Of a stretch of 64,000 nucleotides of DNA, positions 58,092-64,000 are shown piece by piece. This stretch comes from JOPF136 sp963773835 (GTDB lineage Bacteria > Acidobacteriota > Terriglobia > Acidiferrales > UBA7541). Each line of letters opens with the position of its first letter. Positions within the stretch are counted from its first letter, which is position 1. The position numbers and the translations under genes are program-made. The DNA lies in the NCBI GenBank assembly GCA_963773835.1, contig CAVZCQ010000002.1:635945-699944 (forward strand), given 5' to 3'. The notes beneath the pieces were generated by a model that was not told the DNA's origin, did not search any database, and was given only the letters and a program-made list of their open reading frames with translations.

Positions 58092-59480
58092 TCACCGCGC
58101 CTGGTCCACCAGGCTCGTCACCGTGCCGATCAGGTCGTATTTGGTGAGGATGTCGAGGTGTCCGTCCGCCTGTTCGACAAACAAAGCGGGGCTCTCATTG
58201 CTCAGGATGCGGGTGAGCCGTTCGATGGGCGCGTCGGCGGGTACGCGGGGGAGCGGAGGACCCATCACTTCGCGGACGACGAGTTTGCGCAGGTCTTTGC
58301 CATGCAGGGCGAGAGTCAGGATTTGGTCTTCGGAGACGGTGCCAATGGGCTGGACGTCTTCGCAGACGGGTAGCTGCGAAATGTCCTCGGACTGCATGGT
58401 TTTGAGGGCGTGGAAGACGGTCTGGAAGGGTTTGACGGTGATGAGTTCGCGCGCCGGGCCACGGGACTTCTTGGCGCGGACCACCTCGGCGGCGGTGAGA
58501 GTGACGGCCTTTTCGCTGTAGCCGTGCTCGGCCATCCAGGCGTCGCTGAAAACGTTGCTCAGATAGCGCATGCCGGTGTCCGGGAGAAAGGCGACGACAA
58601 AATCAGCGGGCTTCAGCGTGCGCGCCAGGCGCAGCGCCGCCGCGACGCATCCGCCACACGAGCCCCCGCTGAAAATCCCTTCCATTCGTGCGAGCCGGCG
58701 GGCCATGACGAAGCATTCCTCGTCGGTGACCTGCAGGATGTCGTCGAGAACGGAAAAATCCATGCTGCCGGGAAGGATGTCTTCCCCGATGCCCTGGACG
58801 ACGTAGGTGGTGGCTTTGATCAGGCGTTTATTCTTGAAGTAGTCGTAATAGAGCGAACCGATAGGGTCCACGCCGATGACGCGGACGTTCGCGTTCTTCT
58901 CTTTCAGGAATTTGCCGACGCCGCTGATGGTGCCGCCGGTGCCCATGCCGCAGACGAAATGGGTGATGCGTCCTTCCGAGTCCTCCCAGATTTCCGGGCC
59001 AGTGGATTCGTAATGGGCGCGGGGGTTGTCCGGGTTGTCGTACTGGTTGGGATAGAAGGAATTGGGAATGTCTTTCGCCAGCTTCTTGGCGACGGAATAG
59101 TAGCTGCGCGGGTCGGAGGGCTCGACGGCGGTGGGACATACGATGACCTCGGCGCCGAGGGCTTTGAGCAAATCAATCTTCTCGCGGGACTGTTTGTCGG
59201 TTATGGTGAACACCACTTTATAGCCGCGCACGGCGGCCACGAGCGCGAGGCCCATGCCGGTGTTGCCGGAAGTCCCTTCGATGATGGTGCCGCCGGGTTT
59301 GAGCAGGCCGCGCTTCTCGGCGGAATCGATCATGGTGATGCCGATGCGGTCCTTTACCGAGCCCCCGGGGTTCAGGTAATCGGCTTTCACCCAGACTTCG
59401 CAGGGCAGGCCTTGCACGATGCGGTTTAGCCGGATCAGCGGCGTGTGGGCCACCGCCTCCAGGATATTTTGGCACTTCAT
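58092..59480 (-). CDS. Cystathionine beta-synthase
   Basis: A 462-residue enzyme: a PLP-dependent fold type II domain (about 1-330) with the Schiff-base lysine Lys43 (GGSVKDR) and the phosphate loop GTGGTISGVG, and a C-terminal pair of CBS domains (about 340-460) that would sense adenosyl ligands. It condenses serine and homocysteine to cystathionine, the first step of transsulfuration. The heme-binding N-terminus of the human enzyme is missing. The neighbour at 54064 consumes the same homocysteine. The start ATG is clear. Confidence 0.9.
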   Translation of the reverse strand: MKCQNILEAVAHTPLIRLNRIVQGLPCEVWVKADYLNPGGSVKDRIGITMIDSAEKRGLLKPGGTIIEGTSGNTGMGLALVAAVRGYKVVFTITDKQSREKIDLLKALGAEVIVCPTAVEPSDPRSYYSVAKKLAKDIPNSFYPNQYDNPDNPRAHYESTGPEIWEDSEGRITHFVCGMGTGGTISGVGKFLKEKNANVRVIGVDPIGSLYYDYFKNKRLIKATTYVVQGIGEDILPGSMDFSVLDDILQVTDEECFVMARRLARMEGIFSGGSCGGCVAAALRLARTLKPADFVVAFLPDTGMRYLSNVFSDAWMAEHGYSEKAVTLTAAEVVRAKKSRGPARELITVKPFQTVFHALKTMQSEDISQLPVCEDVQPIGTVSEDQILTLALHGKDLRKLVVREVMGPPLPRVPADAPIERLTRILSNESPALFVEQADGHLDILTKYDLIGTVTSLVDQAR

Positions 59481-59591
59481 TCGGATCTCCCAGGCATGCG
59501 ATAAGCTTCAGATTAGGGGCTTCGCTGCGGCGTGTCCAGCCCGGCAGCGAGAAAGCGTTTCGTGACGCGACAGGAAGAGAGCGAGAGGGAC

Positions 59592-60041
59592 ATGAGCAGA
59601 CAGAACATTTCGAGCGGGACGCCGTGGGAGCCCATCGTCGGGTATTCGCGGGCGGTGCGGGTGGGCGAGTTGGTGTTCGTCTCCGGGACAACGGCTACGG
59701 AGAGTGACGGACGCGTGGTGGGGGCAGGGGATCCGTACGCGCAGGCCGTGCAGACGCTGAAAAACATCGAACGGGCGCTGGAAAAGGCCGGGGCGCGAAT
59801 GCAGGACGTGGTGCGCACGCGCATCTTTGTGACCAACATCGGCGATTGGGAGAAAATCGGCCGCGCGCATGGAGAATTCTTCGGCCGTATCTGCCCGGCA
59901 ACTTCCATGGTCCAGGTGAGCGCGTTGATCGATCCTGCCATGCTGGTGGAAATCGAAGCGGTGGCGGTAGTGCCCCGGCGCCGCGGAGGAACGGCACGGC
60001 CGTCGGCCCGGAAGAAAGCGAGAGGCGGGAAGAGGCGGTAG
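59592..60041 (+). CDS. RidA-family protein
   Basis: A 149-residue YjgF/YER057c/UK114-type trimeric protein, expected to hydrolyse reactive enamine/imine intermediates of PLP enzymes to ketoacids. The family core (VGELVFVSGTTA..., ARMQDVVRTRIFVTNIGDW, LVEIEAVAV) is normal. A basic Arg/Lys-rich tail of about 20 residues follows, which is unusual. It lies next to the PLP enzyme cystathionine beta-synthase on the opposite strand, divergent from it. AGAGGGAC precedes ATG 59592, so the longer frame to 59532 is not used. Confidence 0.88.
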   Translation: MSRQNISSGTPWEPIVGYSRAVRVGELVFVSGTTATESDGRVVGAGDPYAQAVQTLKNIERALEKAGARMQDVVRTRIFVTNIGDWEKIGRAHGEFFGRICPATSMVQVSALIDPAMLVEIEAVAVVPRRRGGTARPSARKKARGGKRR

Positions 60042-60111
60042 GATCGCACGGGGAACGGCCTATCGCGGCCCAGACGTGTAGAATGGCGGTTCGCAAATTC
60101 CGCACCCGCCG

Positions 60112-60909
60112 ATGACCTCCGAGAACCACTACGACGCGATCACGAGCATTGCCGAGTTCTACGACGCGACACTGGTATATCAGGAACGTAAAGACATCGA
60201 ATTTTACGTCAGTGAGGCGCGCGCTGCGGACGGACCGGTGCTGGAATTGGGCTGCGGAACGGGCCGCGTGCTCATGCCCACGGCGCGGGCCGGAATCGAA
60301 ATCACCGGGCTGGACGCGTCCGCCAACATGCTGGCGCGGTGCCGCGCGAAGCTGGAAGCGGAGCCGGAAGCGGTGCGCGCGCGCGTCGCCCTGGTGCGGG
60401 GAGATCTGGCGGATTTCGACCTCGGGCGGCAGTTTACATTGATTACGATTCCCTTCCGCCCGTTCCAGCACCTGCTGACTGTCGAGCAGCAACTGGGATG
60501 CCTGAACGCAGTGCGGCGGCACCTGGCGCCGAGCGGGCGGCTGATTTTCGATGTGTTTCACGTGGAGCCGACATCCGTTTTTGACGCCGCCTGGATGGAG
60601 GAGAAGGAAGACGCGCCTGCGGCGCGGCTGGCCGACGGGCGAATTGTGCGGCGCACCGTACGGATCTCGGCATTCCATCGTGCGGCGCAGATCAATGAAG
60701 TTGAATTCTGCTGGTACGTAACACACCCCAACGGGCGGCGGGAGCAAATCCGCTGGCGCGTGGGGCTGCGCTACTATTACCGGTTTGAGGTGGAGCACTT
60801 GCTGGCGCGCGCGGGGCTGAAAGTCACGGCGCTATACGGCGACGTGGACCGCTCCCCTTACGGCGACCAGTCACCGGACATGATTTTTGTCGCAGTGCCT
60901 GCTGTGTAG
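60112..60909 (+). CDS. Class I SAM-dependent methyltransferase
   Basis: A 265-residue methyltransferase. Motif I is LELGCGTGRVL (near 44-54), followed by GLDASANML and a DLADF-type motif II. The C-terminal half has an FDVFHVEP segment and beta strands as in small-molecule methyltransferases. The substrate is not known. The ATG follows a weak ribosome site. Its TAG stop is part of a GTAG-headed palindrome (60906-60936), as for other genes in the window. The peptidase gene follows 66 bp later. Confidence 0.82.
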   Translation: MTSENHYDAITSIAEFYDATLVYQERKDIEFYVSEARAADGPVLELGCGTGRVLMPTARAGIEITGLDASANMLARCRAKLEAEPEAVRARVALVRGDLADFDLGRQFTLITIPFRPFQHLLTVEQQLGCLNAVRRHLAPSGRLIFDVFHVEPTSVFDAAWMEEKEDAPAARLADGRIVRRTVRISAFHRAAQINEVEFCWYVTHPNGRREQIRWRVGLRYYYRFEVEHLLARAGLKVTALYGDVDRSPYGDQSPDMIFVAVPAV

Positions 60910-60936
60910 CCGGGCGGCATGCCCCGGCGGCCCTAC
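60906..60936. repeat. GTAG...CTAC-bounded palindrome overlapping methyltransferase stop
   Basis: GTAG (60906-60909) is followed by a CCGGG/CCCGG stem and closes with CTAC (60933-60936). The TAG is the stop codon of the methyltransferase gene. It fits the GTAG-headed repeat family. Confidence 0.6.
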
Positions 60937-60975
60937 GGCCAGCGGGAGGGGCGAGGAATTTTGGAGGAACTGCGA

Positions 60976-62364
60976 GTGACACAGTCTGTGAGGAGAGAAG
61001 GAGGGCGTTCCTGGCTGCTGCGTGCCGCGTTGCTGCTTGCTCTGGTCGCCGCGCTGGTGGCCGGCGCCGTTTCCGCGCGCGCGCGGCAGCCGAATGCGGA
61101 ATATGCAGCGCGGCGCGCACGGCTGATGGCGGAGGTGGACGCTCCCGTAGTGCTGTTCGGCTACACGGGAAAGGAAAACACGCTCGAATTCCTGAGATTC
61201 CAGCAGGAGGAGAATTACTACTACCTGACGGGGCACAACGAGGAGGGCGCCGCGCTGGTGCTGGTGCCGCCGCTGCCGGGGGGAAAGGACGCCGCCGGTC
61301 CGCGTGAAATTCTGTTTCTGCCCGCGAAAAACCCGCGGACGGCCCGTTGGAACGGCCCGCGGCTGGCTCCGGATGATCCGGGCATCGACGAGAAAACCGG
61401 ATTCCGGGAGGTGCAGCCGTTTTCAAACTTGCCGGCAGTGGTGGCGCAACTCGCGCACGCGTTTCCGAAGATGTACACCGAGCTGCCGAATTCCAGCGAC
61501 CTCGGCTACCCGCACGCCCAGGTGTGGAGCGACTGGCTGCGCAAACAGGCGCCCGGAGTGCAATTGGAAGACGTCACGGGGAGGATCGGGGCGCTGCGGC
61601 AGATCAAATCGCCGGGAGAAATCGCGCTGATCACGCGCGCCGTGGAGGTCTCCGTGGACGCACATCTGGAAGCTATGAAGATGATGCGGCCCGGGCTTTA
61701 TGAGTACCAGGTGGCGGCGCGCATGGAGTTCATGCACGCGGACACGGGATGCACGGAGGAAGCCTACGCGCCGATCGTCGGAGCGGGATTCAACTCCACC
61801 GTGCTGCACTATGACGCGCTGGAGTCGAGGATTGCCGACGGCGACATCGTGGTGCTGGACGTGGCCTGCGCGCAGGACGGCTACGCCGCCGACATCACGC
61901 GCACACTGCCGGCCAGCGGCCATTTCACGCCCCGGCAGCGGGAAATCTATGAAATCGTGCTTGGGGCGCAGAACGCCGCTCTGGCAGCGGCAAAACCGGG
62001 CATGATTCCCACGGGCAGGGGACCCAACAGCCTGTTTCGCATCGCATACGAGTACATCGACGCGCACGGGAAAGACCGCGAAGGACATTCGCTCGGCCAG
62101 TACTTCATCCACGGACTTTCGCATCACATCGGATTGAACGTGCACGACGCGGGCGACCCGGGGCGGCCGCTCGAACCGGGCATGGTGATCACCATCGAGC
62201 CCGGGATCTACATTCCCGAAGAAAATCTGGGAGTGCGGATCGAAGACGACGTGCTGGTGACCAGCAGCGGAGTGAAGCTACTGAGCGCGCGGCTGCCTAG
62301 GAATCCCGATGAGGTGGAAGCGGTGATGGCGCAGGGCCGCGGGGCGCGTGCCACCAGCCGTTAG
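60976..62364 (+). CDS. Xaa-Pro aminopeptidase (M24 family) with signal or anchor
   Basis: A 462-residue metallopeptidase of the M24 (pita-bread) fold. An N-terminal hydrophobic segment (about 15-36) acts as a signal or anchor. The creatinase-like N-domain is followed by the catalytic domain with metal ligands Asp (VLDVACAQDGYAADITR), His (LSHHIGLNVHD), Glu (ITIEPGIYIPE) and Glu (RIEDDVLVT). It removes N-terminal residues before proline, here probably in the periplasm. GTG 60976 has GGAGG 8 bases upstream; ATG 60919 is an unsupported alternative. Confidence 0.9.
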   Translation: MTQSVRREGGRSWLLRAALLLALVAALVAGAVSARARQPNAEYAARRARLMAEVDAPVVLFGYTGKENTLEFLRFQQEENYYYLTGHNEEGAALVLVPPLPGGKDAAGPREILFLPAKNPRTARWNGPRLAPDDPGIDEKTGFREVQPFSNLPAVVAQLAHAFPKMYTELPNSSDLGYPHAQVWSDWLRKQAPGVQLEDVTGRIGALRQIKSPGEIALITRAVEVSVDAHLEAMKMMRPGLYEYQVAARMEFMHADTGCTEEAYAPIVGAGFNSTVLHYDALESRIADGDIVVLDVACAQDGYAADITRTLPASGHFTPRQREIYEIVLGAQNAALAAAKPGMIPTGRGPNSLFRIAYEYIDAHGKDREGHSLGQYFIHGLSHHIGLNVHDAGDPGRPLEPGMVITIEPGIYIPEENLGVRIEDDVLVTSSGVKLLSARLPRNPDEVEAVMAQGRGARATSR

Positions 62365-62616
62365 TGCCGCTCTCTTGCGCCGCACATGATGTGCGCGTTG
62401 GGAGGCGCCAGCCCTGCGCGACAATCTCACATTCGGCTGCGCCGCCCCGGCAGCCCCCTCGTTGACAATGGGGCAGTTTTGGGGGAATATCCGCGTCGGT
62501 TGCTGGTGCCCTGGGTTGACCCCGTGCAGCCAAATTGAGGCTGACTGCCCGTGGCCGCTTCCAGTCCCCTCAGCACCCTGCCCGCGGAGGTCGAGCTGGG
62601 CCGAAGGAGTTCTCTC

Positions 62617-62943
62617 TTGAAAAAGCTGTACATCGGAAATATCCCCTATACCTGCACCGACCAGGATCTGGCGGAGTGGTTCACACAGGCCGGCTACTCC
62701 ACCCAGTCGGTTACGATCCTCCGTGACCGGGCCACGGGACAATCGCGCGGCTTCGGCTTCGTCGAGATTGGAAATGACGAAGAAGCCGATCGTGCGATTG
62801 CCGCGCTGAACGGCAAAGCGTTCATGGGACGCGCGCTGGTGGTGAATGAAGCAAGGCCACCCGCTCCCCGGGGCCCAGGGGGCAGGGGTGAAGGCGGGGG
62901 CAGAGAACGGCGCGGAGGCGGCGGAGGCCGCTATCGCGAGTAG
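62617..62943 (+). CDS. RRM-domain RNA-binding protein (Gly/Arg-rich tail)
   Basis: A 108-residue cold-shock-type RNA-binding protein. One RRM domain with RNP2 LYIGNI (about 4-9) and RNP1 RGFGFVEI (about 43-50) is followed by a Gly/Arg-rich tail (about 83-105) like RGG segments of plant and cyanobacterial GRPs. TTG 62617 is chosen because GAAGGAG lies 7 bases upstream and the protein then starts MKKLYIGN as in this family; GTG 62551 is an alternative. A hairpin after the gene (62949-62970) may terminate it. Confidence 0.87.
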   Translation: MKKLYIGNIPYTCTDQDLAEWFTQAGYSTQSVTILRDRATGQSRGFGFVEIGNDEEADRAIAALNGKAFMGRALVVNEARPPAPRGPGGRGEGGGRERRGGGGGRYRE

Positions 62944-62948
62944 GTTCG

Positions 62949-62970
62949 GAGCCGCGGGCGCACGCGGCTC
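62949..62970 (+). terminator. Hairpin after RRM gene
   Basis: Arms GAGCCGCG/CGCGGCTC with a 6-base loop, 6 bases after the stop; no clear T run. A second inverted repeat (GCCCGGC/GCCGGGC, 63034-63063) lies further on. No gene is seen in 62944-63249. Confidence 0.5.
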
Positions 62971-63249
62971 GTCTCTTGGACTCTCTCCTAAACTGCCACG
63001 CGATTGTTGCGCTGCCTCCTGCGTGGTTTGGTTGCCCGGCGGGCTGCCTGGCGGAAGCCGGGCGAGCATGACGACCCGGGTGACCCTTTCAAGACACGAC
63101 CTGAGTTCGACCCTCCCCGAGGGCGCAACTTTATGACACTGTCCTGCGTTACATAATGAGACGGCGCGGGCCGGACACTTCGAGACCTTTTGGCCCGTGC
63201 GCGCATCTAAGCTGCCAAGCGCGGCAGTCCCCCTGCGCTGGAGTCGTCG

Positions 63250-63519
63250 ATGTGGACACGACGTGAGTGGAAGACATTTTATCAGACGGTGAAGAAGTCG
63301 GCGGGGCTCTCCAAGCCTCCCCGGCCGCTCTACCGGTCCGGGACAAACCGGCTGATTCCCGCGGAAGGCTTCAGCCTGGACGAATTGGTGGCTGCAGGCG
63401 TGAGCCTGATGCAGGCGGAGACCTGGGGACTGCCGGTGGACCTGGGCCGCACGGATTCCTACGAGCCCAACGTGTCTGCGCTGCGCGTGTACGCGCGCGT
63501 GGCACGAGTGGCCCCCTGA
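63250..63519 (+). CDS. Small protein resembling eukaryotic/archaeal ribosomal protein eL13
   Basis: An 89-residue protein. Its centre (about 35-85: IPAEGFSLDELVAAGVSL then AETWGLPVDLGRTD and EPNVSALRVY) follows the pattern of the eL13 core (GRGFTLEELKAAGI...IGIAVDHRR...NVQRLK). Bacteria normally lack eL13. Here it may be a nucleic-acid-binding protein unrelated to ribosomes. The N-terminus is basic. GGAG stands 8 bases before ATG 63250. The similarity is from memory and needs a profile check. Confidence 0.62.
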   Translation: MWTRREWKTFYQTVKKSAGLSKPPRPLYRSGTNRLIPAEGFSLDELVAAGVSLMQAETWGLPVDLGRTDSYEPNVSALRVYARVARVAP

Positions 63520-63608
63520 AGCAGCCCCCGGTGACGGGTTGGCGGCGAAGCCGACCTTCCCCTTGACGCTCCCGCAGGAATGGGTAAACTGCCCCTTCTC
63601 ACTGAGCG

Positions 63609-63884
63609 ATGCCGGAACTCAATCAAGATTCGCTACGCGACTTCGACTACCCGCAACGGGAGGCGGCCTTCTTCTACGGCCTTTTCCTGCGGGGCCACGC
63701 GCCGGAAAAACTTCGCCGGGACATCGACGTGCCGCCCGACGTGGTGGCGCGATGGCAGCGGGAAGCGGAACAGTCGCCGGAGGCGCGGCCGGTGATGGAC
63801 CGGATTCTGGAGTACCGGCGCAGCGTGCTGGCGATTTTTGATTCGCTGGTGGACACGACCTCGCGGCGCACGCGCGTGCAGTAG
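63609..63884 (+). CDS. Small conserved-looking protein of unknown function
   Basis: I do not recognise this 91-residue protein. It is charged and helical, with FDYPQREAAFFYGLFLRGH near the start, then a segment PPDVVARWQREAEQ that could be a helix-turn-helix-like helix pair, and a C-terminal helix EYRRSVLAIFDSLVD. Codon use is like that of its neighbours. The ATG lies after a weak ribosome site. It precedes tRNA-Asn on the same strand. Confidence 0.65.
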   Translation: MPELNQDSLRDFDYPQREAAFFYGLFLRGHAPEKLRRDIDVPPDVVARWQREAEQSPEARPVMDRILEYRRSVLAIFDSLVDTTSRRTRVQ

Positions 63885-63897
63885 GGGCGCGCTTTGG

Positions 63898-63926
63898 TTG
63901 ACTGCCTCTTCTCCCTCGTCTAGACT
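63898..63926 (+). promoter_or_regulatory. Sigma70 promoter of tRNA-Asn
   Basis: TTGACT (63898-63903), a 17-base spacer and TAGACT (63921-63926) form a good -35/-10 pair, 39 bases before the tRNA. Confidence 0.75.
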
Positions 63927-63965
63927 GGCTTAATCTGCAGCAGGCTGGCAGAGTTGTACATCGCT

Positions 63966-64000
63966 TCCCCGGTAGCTCAACGGTAGAGCATTCGGCTGTT
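63966..64000 (+). tRNA. tRNA-Asn (GUU), 5' part, cut by window end
   Basis: The acceptor strand TCCCCGG, the D arm GCTC...GAGC, and the anticodon-stem 5' strand TTCGG with CT and GTT at the edge are readable. GTT in the anticodon place gives asparagine. The rest lies beyond the window. Confidence 0.88.

Overview
The window is a GC-rich, gene-dense bacterial chromosome segment, most likely from an Acidobacteriota (Terriglobia-like) genome. The best single marker is the secreted protein at 56182-57948, which has the VWFA-related domain typical of Acidobacteria. An abundance of PilZ proteins, a TIGR03015-type exopolysaccharide ATPase and many GTAG-headed palindromic repeats fit the same group. 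All assignments come from reading the sequence; no database search was run.

Layout. 1-3.7 kb: a GGDEF-PilZ diguanylate cyclase, a sigma54-type AAA+ activator and a glycosyltransferase. 4.0-10.4 kb (minus strand): a type III restriction-modification pair (res and mod) with a REP-associated tyrosine transposase (RAYT) between them. The gaps are almost filled by about 107-bp REP pairs. 11.2-20.1 kb (minus): an exopolysaccharide operon (sigma54-activator-like regulator, Wza-type export protein, beta-barrel protein, Wzz-type chain-length protein, secretion ATPase, BY-kinase, GT2-GtrA-methyltransferase fusion), divergent from a large TPR lipoprotein gene. 23-29 kb: metallo-beta-lactamase protein, purB, receiver-PilZ protein, efp, STAS protein, AhpD-like protein, HAD phosphatase. 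29.2-33.1 kb: an ECF42-type sigma factor with two DGPF/YCII genes, a DinB-like gene and an RsbU-type phosphatase. Three near-identical promoters tie this group together.

33-43 kb: MBL-PilZ protein, a complete IS3-family (IS407-like) element with target duplication just upstream of a cation-efflux gene, a 58-residue zinc-ribbon protein, a STAS protein, DUF1015, an epimerase, DUF3108 and PilZ genes. 43.1-49.6 kb: a redox module made of a membrane-anchored GcvH-like protein, a 4x[4Fe-4S] HybA-like protein, an NrfD/HybB-like membrane protein, a histidine kinase with a CX4CH motif, an NtrC-type regulator and archaemetzincin. No catalytic dehydrogenase is present. 49.7-54 kb: nucleotide-sugar dehydrogenase, two half-size TauE/SafE genes, a CpsB-type phosphatase and WecB. 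54-63.9 kb: homocysteine methyltransferase/MTHFR fusion, Acidobacterial VWFA protein, cystathionine beta-synthase, RidA, methyltransferase, Xaa-Pro peptidase, RRM protein, an eL13-like small protein, and the 5' part of tRNA-Asn with its promoter at the right edge.

Threads that cross the window. Sugar-nucleotide and polysaccharide genes are split between 11-23 kb and 50-54 kb. Several c-di-GMP-type (PilZ/GGDEF) proteins are scattered through it. GTAG-headed hairpins sit at gene 3' ends, and in at least six cases the GTAG (once GTAA) supplies the stop codon. The most promising material for new biology is the REP/RAYT insertion in the restriction locus, the ECF42 regulon, the GcvH-like/HybAB/heme-motif kinase module, and the GAFTGA-less regulator behind a sigma54-like promoter.
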